64,000 nt of DNA from CAZIVP01 sp964542915 (GTDB lineage: Bacteria; Calditrichota; Calditrichia; Calditrichales; Calditrichaceae): positions 633,856 to 697,855 of the forward strand of contig CAZIVP010000001.1 of assembly GCA_964542915.1 (NCBI GenBank), given 5' to 3'. The translations under genes and the position numbers were made by a program. Each line of letters begins with the position of its first letter. The first letter of the stretch is position 1. The notes under the pieces were generated by a model, which was given only the letters and a program-made list of their open reading frames with translations, did not search any database and was not told the origin of the DNA. Below, piece by piece: positions 1-9,300 of this stretch.

Positions 1-113
1 TCACTAAATCCTACTTCACGAGCGATTTCATTGGTGATACGCTCAACTTCACTCAGGTATTCCACGCTACTCGGAAACCGGGTTTTATATTGGTTGTCTT
101 TAAGCAGCCCCAT
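1..113 (-). CDS. RsbW-like anti-sigma regulatory kinase (partial, N-terminus only)
   Basis: Only the first 37 codons are present; the gene runs off the left edge. The start is ATG at 113, preceded by an AAGGGA ribosome site about 8 bases upstream. The visible protein contains PSSVEYLSEV followed by an EIAREVGFS stretch, the usual opening of the small HATPase_c proteins of the RsbW/SpoIIAB group (serine kinases that hold a sigma factor or phosphorylate an STAS antagonist). The ATP-binding N-box and G-boxes would lie outside the window, so activity cannot be judged. An STAS partner may also lie outside. The family call rests on this short N-terminus alone. Confidence 0.6.
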   Translation of the reverse strand, partial: MGLLKDNQYKTRFPSSVEYLSEVERITNEIAREVGFS

Positions 114-620
114 GGCAAAATCCCTTAAAATACAAAAATTTAGAGAACTCCCCTAACTATGTCAAAAAATATTAGGTTCCTTTATGGCAAATGGAAGCAC
201 TGTCCTCAATCAACATCTATGGTTATATATAATCGGTTCATTTTCACGAGACTGCAATTTCCGGTCGGCTTGAAACCACAAAGGCTGATTTATTAATCCG
301 GTTAGCCCATGAACGGATCGATAAAATGGACAAATAACCATCCCGAGACGGTATCAAAAACTTCGTGTTAAAAAACATGCGTTTAAACGATGAAGCGAGC
401 CGCATCACATAAATTCCGGAAGCGATATTTTATCTTGGTTCAAATTTTCCGGGGCCTGTGATGGATAATGAAATAAATTTAATTAAAATAACTTTACACA
501 ATGGATTTGAAAATGAAATGATGTATGCGAACAAAATTAAAGGCGCACTTTTCCTCAAACCCGGAAAATGACTTGCTGTGAGGTATAAACCACGTTTTAA
601 GCTTTAACAAGGAGTTGCGA
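114..620. other. Gap without a convincing gene
   Basis: About 500 AT-rich bases between the RsbW-like start and the VanZ-like gene. The only protein-like stretch is an open frame on the + strand at 233-337 (34 codons to TAA at 335). It ends in ETTKADLLIRLAHERIDKMDK-like charged, helix-forming sequence but has no start codon or ribosome site. It could be the tail of a decayed coiled-coil gene. I see no terminator, tRNA or repeat. Confidence 0.4.
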
Positions 621-1004
621 TTGTTTACCCTAATGAATGCCCATCTACCATGGTTCCTGATGATGGCTCTGATTTTCTTACAATCGGCGCAGAGTAAACT
701 GCCGGATACCACGCACTATTTCGAATACAGCGATAAAGTGCTTCATTTTCTCGTTTTCGGGGTTCTCGGAGCCTTAATTTACCGCGGATTTTCAAAAACC
801 ATAACCGATCGTACTTCGGTGCTCGCCTACTGGACCGCTGTTATTCTGGGCGCTTTATTTGCATTGAGCGATGAATGGCATCAATCCATGGTGCCCGGCC
901 GTGAAGCGGATTTCTGGGATTGGCTGGCCGATCTGTTTGGAATTCTATTCTTTATCTACCTCTATCGTTATTTCCAGAAGCGTAAACTAAAAACCCGCAC
1001 ATAA
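621..1004 (+). CDS. VanZ-like membrane protein
   Basis: Small integral membrane protein of about 127 residues with the VanZ pattern. An early helix is followed by DKVLHFLVFGVLGAL, then a middle helix ending in SDEWHQSMVPGREADFWD, and a last helix in front of a basic tail (QKRKLKTRT). The conserved S-D-E-x-H-Q and PGR-x-x-D residues are present. The family is named after the teicoplanin-resistance accessory protein, but most members, including stand-alone ones like this, have no assigned role. The first possible TTG (615) touches the AAGGAG site at 609-614, so the TTG at 621, six bases after that site, is the better start. ATG at 633 is too far from it. No vancomycin-type genes are nearby. Confidence 0.75.
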   Translation: MFTLMNAHLPWFLMMALIFLQSAQSKLPDTTHYFEYSDKVLHFLVFGVLGALIYRGFSKTITDRTSVLAYWTAVILGALFALSDEWHQSMVPGREADFWDWLADLFGILFFIYLYRYFQKRKLKTRT

Positions 1005-1016
1005 AACACGTCCAAT

Positions 1017-1937
1017 TCACTCCAGTTTGAGTTCAAAACCGCGGAAGGTCGAGATGACCGGGCGGTGATCGGACACTTCGGCAGGGTAGGCGGGGTATTG
1101 ATCATCCACGTAAAAAACTTCTGTTTTGCCGTCGCCGTATTCGCCGAGGGCGTCCGATGTGATCAGGATATGATCGATTAAACTGCGATAACGGCTATCA
1201 ATGTAGGAGTATTGGTTACCTATATTTTGCGTTAAAAAGTGAAAAAGCTCCGGCCGTTCATAAAAACCGCGAAACACAAGCGAGTCCGAAAGTTCATCAT
1301 TCCAATCTCCGAGTACCACAAAATCCGGGTCGGCGCCGGCGGCAATTTCATCTTCGATGTAGCCGGACAGTAAATCACAGGCTTGCTGGCGACGCGCATC
1401 TTCCTCATCACCGGAAAAGGCTTTCAAATGAAGAACGATTAAATTGAAATCGAAGGATATCCCTTCATTATCACGTACGATTATATGCGTCATTAATGGC
1501 GGACGCGGAAATGCGAAACCGTTGTCTTCAAAAAGGAGCTTATAATCCGAGGCGACGCTGATCAGCGTTGATTTGTAGATAAGGCCGACCTTTTGATAAC
1601 TGCCGTTGCCGTAGGTGTGTGAAGACCATATCCCGCGCCATTGCGGCAGCCCGTCCAGCATTTCCAGAAAAGCGCTGACGCTGCCAATCTCCTGCACCGC
1701 AATCAAGTCGATATCCATTTCGCGAATCAACTGTCGGGTTTTCTCGATGGTGGTTTGTCCGTCGAGCGGGAAATTTTCGATATTCCAGGTAGCAACTTCG
1801 AATGTACTACTTTTCCCGATGGTCGCGACCAGGGTGGAGTCCTCTGTTCCGTTGTCTTTGCCATTCGTGATGCGTTCGGTGCAGGCCGACCAAAGAATGA
1901 ACAAGAAAAAAATCAAAAAATAACCGAATCGTGTCAT
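1017..1937 (-). CDS. Endonuclease/exonuclease/phosphatase family lipoprotein
   Basis: A secreted or membrane-anchored member of the EEP superfamily (DNase I, sphingomyelinase and phosphoinositide phosphatase folds). The N-terminus is a hydrophobic stretch ending in LWSAC, read as an atypical lipobox. The catalytic pattern is complete: ATWNIENF (metal-binding Asn), DLIAVQEI (metal Glu), LIVLHLKAF (His), VVLGDWND (Asp/Asn), SLIDHILI and SDHRPV (final Asp-His pair). The substrate cannot be inferred. I chose ATG 1937 because AAAAGGGA lies just upstream of it; ATG 1952 would add five residues but has no ribosome site. The gene is convergent with the VanZ-like gene, 12 bases away. Confidence 0.8.
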   Translation of the reverse strand: MTRFGYFLIFFLFILWSACTERITNGKDNGTEDSTLVATIGKSSTFEVATWNIENFPLDGQTTIEKTRQLIREMDIDLIAVQEIGSVSAFLEMLDGLPQWRGIWSSHTYGNGSYQKVGLIYKSTLISVASDYKLLFEDNGFAFPRPPLMTHIIVRDNEGISFDFNLIVLHLKAFSGDEEDARRQQACDLLSGYIEDEIAAGADPDFVVLGDWNDELSDSLVFRGFYERPELFHFLTQNIGNQYSYIDSRYRSLIDHILITSDALGEYGDGKTEVFYVDDQYPAYPAEVSDHRPVISTFRGFELKLE

Positions 1938-2298
1938 AAAATCCCTTTTCATAAAAGTTAGCTATCATCAACCGAAGCCCTAATTTAGTCAAACTTGTGC
2001 AAAAATAAAAATGCTGCAAGTCGCTATCCAACCTTGTTTCCATCTTTTAAAGAACGAAAAACGGCAGGCGCATTATGTCGCCATAAAGGATAACCATACC
2101 ATCGGATCACTAATATCTCCTTGCGTGACGGCCGTTTCAAACCGTATGAAGGGTTCCGGCTGTTGATATCCCCAGGAGTGTGGCATCTGCTCCGACGGGA
2201 TTTATAAACAAATCGGTTAAACCGAGAACCAACCGACGCGACGTGCGCAAAGATTGCAATCAATTTCCATGCATTCTATATTAAACAAGGAGGTTTTA
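1938..2298. other. Divergent intergenic region
   Basis: About 360 bases between two divergent genes. For the - strand gene there is a possible promoter, TTGACT at 1987-1992 and GATGAT at 1964-1969 with a 17-base spacer. For the + strand gene I see only the strong AAGGAGG site at 2288-2293. A minus-strand open frame in the middle has no family-like sequence and I do not call it. Confidence 0.35.
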
Positions 2299-3168
2299 AT
2301 GTTAACGATCATCACTTCAATCATTTTTTTAAGCGTCGTCGGGATTCTGGGGCTCTTTTTTTTCTTTAATTATATCATCCACAAAATTTTCTATTTGCCG
2401 CATGTACACAATGAGAAAACACCCGTAGATTTTGATATCGCCTGCGAAGAATATTTCGTTAAAACCAATCACGGAAAACAATTGCAGGTTTGGGACATTC
2501 AAACCGGAAAACCGGAGATCACCATTGTGGGCATTCACGGCTGGGCGAATAGTGTATCGGTCTTGTTGCCGCTTGCAAAAGCCCTGAGCGGCCATTGGCG
2601 GGTGGTATTAATCAACACCCGTAATCACGGCAAAAGCGATGATGACGGGCATATTACGTTAATTAAATACAAAGAAGATCTGATCCATTTAATTGATCAT
2701 ATCAGATCCAAAGAAACGCTCGAATCTAAGCTGGTCTTACTGGGTCATTCGCTGGGGGCGGCCGCTTCGCTATTTGCCGCTTCAAGAGACAACAGAATCG
2801 ATGGCGTTATTTCCATAAGTACCTTCGCCGATCTGGAAGAAGTATTAAGAAAGGGACTTTCACGCAATAAATTTTTGAAAAGTGTTATGGGTGGCATATT
2901 AAGCTATATCGAATTCCGGACGGGCGAACATATTCACGAACTGTCGCCGAAGGAAACCATCCGAAAATACAAGGGTCCCGTGCTAGTGGCCCATGGCACC
3001 AAAGATGAAGTGATCGATTTTAATGCTTCTGACAGGATTGTTGAAAATGCGGAACGTAACAATGTTCAAAAATTGGTAATGAAAGATCATAACCACGGCT
3101 CGTTGTTGAAGGATCAGAAATTGGCGGATGAAATACTTCAATTCATCGACCGGTTTCTGGATACCTGA
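2299..3168 (+). CDS. Membrane-anchored alpha/beta hydrolase
   Basis: About 289 residues. A single N-terminal hydrophobic helix (residues about 2-24) would anchor the protein, followed by an alpha/beta-hydrolase domain. The oxyanion region reads GIHGWANS and the nucleophile elbow GHSLGAAAS (serine). The acid is in AHGTKDEVID and the histidine in DHNHGSLL near the C-terminus, so the triad is complete. The nearest families are serine aminopeptidase S33 / monoacylglycerol-lipase-like hydrolases; the substrate is unknown. The start ATG 2299 has a textbook AAGGAGG site 5-6 bases upstream; the in-frame ATG 45 bases earlier has none. Confidence 0.8.
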   Translation: MLTIITSIIFLSVVGILGLFFFFNYIIHKIFYLPHVHNEKTPVDFDIACEEYFVKTNHGKQLQVWDIQTGKPEITIVGIHGWANSVSVLLPLAKALSGHWRVVLINTRNHGKSDDDGHITLIKYKEDLIHLIDHIRSKETLESKLVLLGHSLGAAASLFAASRDNRIDGVISISTFADLEEVLRKGLSRNKFLKSVMGGILSYIEFRTGEHIHELSPKETIRKYKGPVLVAHGTKDEVIDFNASDRIVENAERNNVQKLVMKDHNHGSLLKDQKLADEILQFIDRFLDT

Positions 3169-3497
3169 GACGTTCATCGGCGTGTCGGGCGAACTTAAAT
3201 TCCGAAATAGTCCGCCATGGAACAACAATTCGCAAGATGGAGACTGAAAGATAGCCATGCTGAATTGTTGATTGGTTCGCCGGGCTTTGCACTTGACAAT
3301 TCACTAAATTGATCGATCCTTTACTTTTTGCAATACGATGGTTTGAACCAGGGCATGCCTGCCGATGTTCATACGTGCGAAAGGGCTTTGGTAAAGTCAG
3401 GAGGGGCGGCGTTCCCACCGGGTGATTTTGATTCTTGTATGGCGAACCATTATATTGGCCTTTTTTCAAACAGTAATTCATGAAGGAGAGAGACCGC
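3169..3497. other. Gap before fabH, no gene seen
   Basis: About 330 bases without coding signal on either strand. A TTGACA box is present at 3293-3298 but no good -10 box follows at normal spacing. The AAGGAG at 3483-3488 is the fabH ribosome site. Confidence 0.35.
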
Positions 3498-4493
3498 ATG
3501 TATAATACAAAAGTGGTGGGCGTGGGACGCTATTTACCCGAACGTGTGGTTACCAATTTCGATCTCGAAAAATTGATGGATACATCCGATGAATGGATCA
3601 GGGCGCGGACGGGGATTGTCGAACGCCGTTTTGCCGGAAAAGAAGACACGACATCATCCATGGGTGCAGAAGCTGCCAGGGAAGCGTTGAATCAGGCCGG
3701 CTTAACGGTCGACGACATCGATTTCATCATTTTTGCGACCTTGAGTCCCGATTATTTCTTCCCCGGTTCCGGATGTCCTCTTCAGGTGCACTTGGGCATC
3801 AATAATAAAGGCGCGCTGGATATTCGCAACCAGTGTTCCGGTTTTGTGTACGGTTTGGCTACCGCCGATCAGTTCATCAAAACGGGTATGTACAAAAACA
3901 TCCTATTGGTGGGCTCTGAAGTGCACAGTCGCGGTTTGAACTTTTCGACCGAAGGCCGGGATGTGGCGGTGATATTTGGCGACGGGGCAGGCGCAGTAGT
4001 CTTAACGGCGACCGAGGAAAAAGAGCGCGGCGTGCTCACCAACCACCTCCATGCGGACGGCCGTTATGTAAAAGAATTGTGGCTGGAAAATCCGGGTAGC
4101 GCTTCCGATCCTTATGTATCTAAGGAAATGATCGACAACGGAAGTGTGTACCCCTATATGAACGGTCGCTATGTCTTCAAATATGCGGTTACCAAATTTC
4201 CGCAGGTGATCAATGAGGCGCTGGAAAAAACAGGCTACAAAAGCGATGATCTCGATCTGGTGATTCCGCACCAGGCGAACGAGCGCATTACGGAAGCAGT
4301 GCAGGAGCGGCTTGGTTTGCCGAGAGAGAAAGTTTATCGTAATATCCGGCGCTATGGCAACACCACGGCGGCTTCCATACCCATTGCCCTCAGCGAATGC
4401 GTGGAAGAGGGCAATATCAAGGACGGATCGCTGGTATGCCTGGCTGCATTTGGCAGCGGTTTTACCTGGGCGTCCAGTTTGATTCGATGGTAA
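3498..4493 (+). CDS. fabH: 3-oxoacyl-ACP synthase III (KAS III)
   Basis: Starts fatty acid synthesis by condensing an acyl-CoA with malonyl-ACP in the cytoplasm. The 331-residue length is normal for the family. The Cys-His-Asn catalytic triad is visible: Cys113 in NQCSGF, His258 in PHQANERI and Asn288 in YGNTTAAS. The N-terminal DTSDEWIRARTGI is also typical. ATG 3498 has AAGGAG ten bases upstream; an in-frame ATG at 3480 lies before that site and is unlikely. lipA follows 48 bases downstream on the same strand and probably shares the transcript. Some FabH relatives make other acyl products, but nothing here argues against the standard role. Confidence 0.93.
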   Translation: MYNTKVVGVGRYLPERVVTNFDLEKLMDTSDEWIRARTGIVERRFAGKEDTTSSMGAEAAREALNQAGLTVDDIDFIIFATLSPDYFFPGSGCPLQVHLGINNKGALDIRNQCSGFVYGLATADQFIKTGMYKNILLVGSEVHSRGLNFSTEGRDVAVIFGDGAGAVVLTATEEKERGVLTNHLHADGRYVKELWLENPGSASDPYVSKEMIDNGSVYPYMNGRYVFKYAVTKFPQVINEALEKTGYKSDDLDLVIPHQANERITEAVQERLGLPREKVYRNIRRYGNTTAASIPIALSECVEEGNIKDGSLVCLAAFGSGFTWASSLIRW

Positions 4494-4541
4494 GAATACA
4501 TTTATCGCCACAGTATCATAAAACAGAAAAGGTGGGATATC

Positions 4542-5450
4542 GTGCCTAAGAAGAAGAATCCTTTTAATATACAACAGAACACATCGATGCGTCGGCCGGA
4601 GTGGCTCAAAGTGCGATTGGGCGCCGGTCAAAATTTTGGAGACGTACGCTCGCTCGTATCGGATCAAAAACTGCATACCGTTTGTGAAAGCGCCCGTTGC
4701 CCGAACATCGGCGAATGCTGGAGCCGTCGCACGGCGACTTTCATGATCCTCGGTAATATCTGTACCCGGAGTTGCCAGTTTTGCAACATTGAGACAGGGA
4801 AGCCTACCGAACACGATCTGGACGAACCCAAACGTGTGGCCGAAGCCGTTGCCAGGCTAAACCTGCGGCATGCGGTCATAACTTCGGTGGCGCGGGATGA
4901 TCTGAAAGACGGCGGCGCTTCCATTTTTGCCGAAACCATACGCTATATACGCGAATATCAGCCCGGTTGTAGCGTCGAAGTGCTGATCCCGGATTTTAAA
5001 GGAGAACTCAGCAATCTGGATATTGTGCTCAAAGCCGCACCGGATATTCTGAATCACAATATGGAAACGGTGGAACGATTGCAGAAGCCGGTCCGCATTC
5101 AGGCGCAATACGATCGCTCTCTGTCCATACTGCGGCACGCCAAGGCCCAAAATTTTGTAACAAAATCCGGCATGATGGTCGGGCTGGGGGAACACTACGA
5201 CGAGATCATTCAGACATTAAAGGATCTGCGCAAAATCGATTGCGATATTTTAACCATTGGACAGTATTTGCCGCCCACAAAAATGCATTATCCGCTTGAC
5301 CGGTTCTATGATCCTGAGGAGTTCAAACAACTGAAAACCGTTGCAATGGGCATGGGTTTCTCCCATGTGGAATCAGGACCGCTTGTGCGTAGCTCCTATC
5401 ACGCTGATGAGCAGGTTAAAAAAAGCGAATCGCGTTCGTCCGTTGCATAA
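4542..5450 (+). CDS. lipA: Lipoyl synthase
   Basis: Radical SAM enzyme that inserts two sulfurs into octanoyl groups on E2 and H proteins to form lipoate. Both iron-sulfur clusters are readable: the auxiliary set Cys48, Cys53, Cys59 (C-x4-C-x5-C) and the radical SAM set Cys74, Cys78, Cys81 (CTRSCQFC). The C-terminal LVRSSYHAD supplies the serine ligand of the auxiliary cluster. The length of 302 residues is typical. It starts with GTG at 4542 behind a GGTGGG ribosome site. No lipB octanoyltransferase is adjacent. Likely clients in this window are the E2 at 46.5 kb and the glycine cleavage system of GcvP. Confidence 0.95.
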   Translation: MPKKKNPFNIQQNTSMRRPEWLKVRLGAGQNFGDVRSLVSDQKLHTVCESARCPNIGECWSRRTATFMILGNICTRSCQFCNIETGKPTEHDLDEPKRVAEAVARLNLRHAVITSVARDDLKDGGASIFAETIRYIREYQPGCSVEVLIPDFKGELSNLDIVLKAAPDILNHNMETVERLQKPVRIQAQYDRSLSILRHAKAQNFVTKSGMMVGLGEHYDEIIQTLKDLRKIDCDILTIGQYLPPTKMHYPLDRFYDPEEFKQLKTVAMGMGFSHVESGPLVRSSYHADEQVKKSESRSSVA

Positions 5451-5564
5451 ACCGGAAAGAGCCTGAAGCGAACGTATGTATGCCCGGATCGGGTTCTATA
5501 TTCGCCCATAATTAATACATGTTCGTTCAATAAAATTCGGAAAGCAAAGTTCGATCGGTCTGCT

Positions 5565-6350
5565 TTAAAGAGGTCGATTGCGTTGTTTCGTCGAAATTTT
5601 CCGGATGAAACGCATCATGTGTTCGTAGTGTGAGCCTTTCCAGTAAATCTTACCGCAACTGAGACAGCGAAAAAATTCATTAAAGCTTTGCCGGGTCTGT
5701 TCGGGTAAAGAATCGTAAATTTCCGCTTTTGACGCTTCTTGGATCGTTCCGTTACAATCAAGACAAATAGAAAAGGACTTGATGCTTTCGAATAGATCGA
5801 ATTTAGTGATTACTTCTTCAATCTGGGTTTCACTGTCGGTGGAGCGCACCCAATAGCCGCGTTGGACCTGACCGTGTTTAAGCAGCTCCACATCGCGGGT
5901 GAGAATGATGCGGCAGCTCTCTTTGGCAATCGCGATGATCTGCCTGTCATCATAACCGTTATCATAGAGGGAGTCGAATCCCAGCATACGCAGTTTACGC
6001 GCCAGTTTGCCGAGGTTCACGTCTAAGATGAAACGCGGATTGCGTAAAGGTTCGGCGCGCAGACGATTGACGGCGCCTATATTAAACAACTCGAATACAG
6101 GGTAAACCGCTACCCGTTCTTTACCCTCCAGATGGTGTTCAAAGGCGACGGGATTGTTATCTACCAGGATTAAATCGATTTCGGGATGGGGAACGCCCAG
6201 CGATTCGATTACATCCTTAACCGTCGGTGCGCCAAAGATATTGACCGTAAATGTTTTGAAGCGTTTTTCCGGTGGGAGAAAATCATTCAGTTCCGCATAA
6301 AATCGGATCGAAACCTGTTTTGTTGTATTCAACATTGTGGCTGCAATCAT
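5565..6350 (-). CDS. Mut7-C RNase domain protein with ubiquitin-like N-terminus
   Basis: 261 residues in three parts. Residues about 12-88 look like the ThiS/MoaD-type ubiquitin-fold domain found before Mut7-C domains. Residues about 104-190 form a Mut7-C PIN-like RNase domain with acidic residues Asp110 (FILDVNLG), Asp134-Asp135 (GYDDRQI) and Asp153 (LTRDVELL). A zinc ribbon follows with Cys196/Cys199 and Cys229/Cys232. By family, it is a predicted RNA nuclease of unknown target. Its ATG at 6350 follows directly after the TGA of the hybrid histidine kinase, so translation is probably coupled and the two are one operon. The link between the two functions is not known. Confidence 0.8.
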   Translation of the reverse strand: MIAATMLNTTKQVSIRFYAELNDFLPPEKRFKTFTVNIFGAPTVKDVIESLGVPHPEIDLILVDNNPVAFEHHLEGKERVAVYPVFELFNIGAVNRLRAEPLRNPRFILDVNLGKLARKLRMLGFDSLYDNGYDDRQIIAIAKESCRIILTRDVELLKHGQVQRGYWVRSTDSETQIEEVITKFDLFESIKSFSICLDCNGTIQEASKAEIYDSLPEQTRQSFNEFFRCLSCGKIYWKGSHYEHMMRFIRKISTKQRNRPL

Positions 6351-9300
6351 TCAGGACTGATTTAAGACTTCTCGTACTTTGTGGGTAAGCTGGCTGAGTG
6401 AATAGGGTTTTTGAATATAGGCGACCCGGTCTCTCAATATTTCAGCGTGCTTCAGGTTCGTATCGACATAACCCGAGGTAAAAATAATTTTCACTTTGGG
6501 ATCCATCTCGTTGAGTTGGTAGGCCAATTGTAAACCGTCTACTTCCGGCATCACTACATCGGTTATCAAAAGATCAAAGCGGGTATTATTTTCTTTGAGC
6601 ACTTCAAGAGCTTCAGCGCCGTTTCTGGCGGTTTTTACATTATAACCCATCGAGATAAGGCCCTCACGCGAGAAATCCAGTACATCGGCGTTGTCTTCAA
6701 CAAATAGAATGGTTTCGTTGCCGCGAAGATGCGCCTTTTCGGATTTAACGGCGTCCGTACGTTCTTCCTGCAGCGATTCGATAGCAGGCCAGAAAATAGT
6801 GATGCAGGTACCTTCTCCGGTTCGACTATCCACTTCGATCGCGGCGTTGTTCTGTTTAACGATTCCGTAAACGGTGGAGAGCCCCAGGCCGCTTCCTTTA
6901 CCGAACTCTTTGGTTGTAAAAAAAGGATCGAATATTTTTGATTGTGTTTCTTCATCCATCCCGATGCCGGTGTCGGCGATGCTTAATTGTACATAATTTC
7001 CCCTGTCGAGCCATTCGCCGTTTCGGTATTTCGGCGCGTCGATAATCAAATTTTCCGTTGCAATTGTGATCTGCTTTCTGAACGTTTCATCGCGTTTGGA
7101 TTGTATGGCGTCCTGGGCATTTAGAATGAGGTTGAAAATCACCTGTTCGATTTGTGTTGGATCGGCTTTTATTGTAAATACGCTGTTATCGAATTCCGTA
7201 TTTAATTTAATATCTTCGCTGATCATTCGTTGAAGCATGCCTAACAGCTTTCTTATCCGGTCATTAAGATTGAGCGTTTGCGGTTGTATAATTTGTTTGC
7301 GGCTGTATGCTAATAACTGTTTTACCAGTTCGCTGGCCCTCTCACCGGCTTCCAATATATTATTAAAGTTTTGGTTTAAGGCGTTATTATCACCGCTTTT
7401 AAGAAGACCCAACTCGGCGTAGCCGTTAATGGCCGTGAGAATATTGTTGAAATCGTGTGCGATTCCACCGGCCAGTTTTCCGATGGCCTCCATTTTTTGG
7501 GCCTGATGCAACTGCTCTTCAAGTTTTTTCCGTTCGCTGATGTCTCTTAAAATACCCTGACTGGCGATACCGTCCTTATATTCGATATACGAAACCGATG
7601 TTTCCACTTCGATGCGTTTACCGCCTTTCGACAGCGCTGTAAATTGGTAGCTTTGGGATATTTTTCTACCTTCAGCCATTCGTTTGATGCGGTCGGTTAC
7701 CATCTCGCGACTTTCGGGCGCCACCATCTGCATAAAGTCAAAATCGGGATGTTGTACATCTTCCAGTGTAACTTCGAACATCTTTTGAAATTTATTGTTG
7801 ATCATTTCAAATTTACGGTTATACAGAAGATAGATGGCGTCATTGGAGTTTTCGATGAGATTACGATATTTTTTTTCGCTCTCACGCAGAGCTTTTTCGG
7901 CCATTTTTTGCGCGGTAATTTCTCGGGCAAAAGCGATAACCACATCCTGGCCGAAATATTGCCCCCTGTGTAAAACCACATCCTTGGGGAAAATTTCGCC
8001 GTTCTTTCGGATGCCCCAAAATTCAAATCGTTGCGGCGTGCCTTCCATTGCCTTTGCCAAACATCGTTTTACTTCTTTCAAATCGTTGTAGCCGGGCGCG
8101 GCCAGAGGCTCCGGCGTCTTCCCTATGAAAAATGATTTGGGATATCCGTATAACCGTTCGGCGCCATGATTTACGTCGATAAATTCCCCGTTTGGTTTTT
8201 GAATATATATGGCGTCGGTAGCGTTATCGAACAATTGATGGTAACTCTCTTCCGAATGCCGCAGTTGTTCCTCTGCAAATTTTTGTTCGATGGATATACT
8301 GATTTGTTTGGAGGCAAAATTTAATAAATGCAGATCTTCACTGGAATAGGCGTGTTTATCTTCATAATTCTGTATAACTAAGGCGCCGATGGGTTCTTTT
8401 TTGCTGAATAGCGGGATCCCCATCCATACCTTACAGGGCGTGCCAATCCTTCTTACCTTTCCTTCCTCAACCAGTTTGTGAATATCATCGGAGGTTAATA
8501 ATAAGGGCTCGCCGTTTTTGATGACGTTTTCCGAAAGAGTCTTTTTTGCGGGAACTCGAGTGAATTTATCGTTTTGGTCCGAAGAATACGAAGTGTATAT
8601 TTGATCTTTCTCTTTATCATGAAATATAACGGTGAAATTGCTGGTATCGATCACCCGGCCCAGTTGTTGCTGTATGAGTTTGTATAAGTCAATCAAACTG
8701 TTGCTGGTGTGAATGGCATTGGATATCTGGTTTTGTACATCGTGGATGATTTCGGCCCGTTTTCGATCGGTTATATCGGTCAGGGTGCCTATTAAGCGAA
8801 CCGCCTCGCCGTCCTGATTATAGCGGGCGGATCCTCTGTTCAGAAACCAACGGATACTCTTGTTTTTGTGGTTTAGACGGTGTTCAAATTCATGCTCCCG
8901 AATAACCCCGTTTTTATAACGTTGATAAATTTGTTTCAGTTGCTTGATGTCTTCCCGATTGAAGAGTGAAAGAATCGCTTTGGGATGGTCGGCGACTTCA
9001 TCTTCACGGTAACCCAGAATACTTTTCAAATTGGCGTCAATGTAAACTTCATTGTTGGTTAAATCCCAGTCCCAAATTCCAACCTGACCCGCAACGCGCG
9101 CCAATTTGTGACGCCGCTCCCGTTCTTTAAGCGTTTTCTCCATTGCCTTCCGGTCGGAAATGTCGATCAATACGCCCTGAACGCCGACGATGCGTTTGCC
9201 TGAATAAACCGGGCGGGCATTGGTTCGTACCCAGACGATTTCATTTTTTTTGGTAATAAATCGATACTCGCTGGCTTCCATATGGCCGGACAAAATATAA

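Noticed and set aside
2024..2263. Minus-strand open frame between the EEP lipoprotein and the alpha/beta hydrolase
   Set aside because: No recognisable motif, and no ribosome site.
3293..3325. Promoter for fabH at the TTGACA box
   Set aside because: No acceptable -10 box at 16-19 bases spacing, and it is about 170 bases from the start codon.
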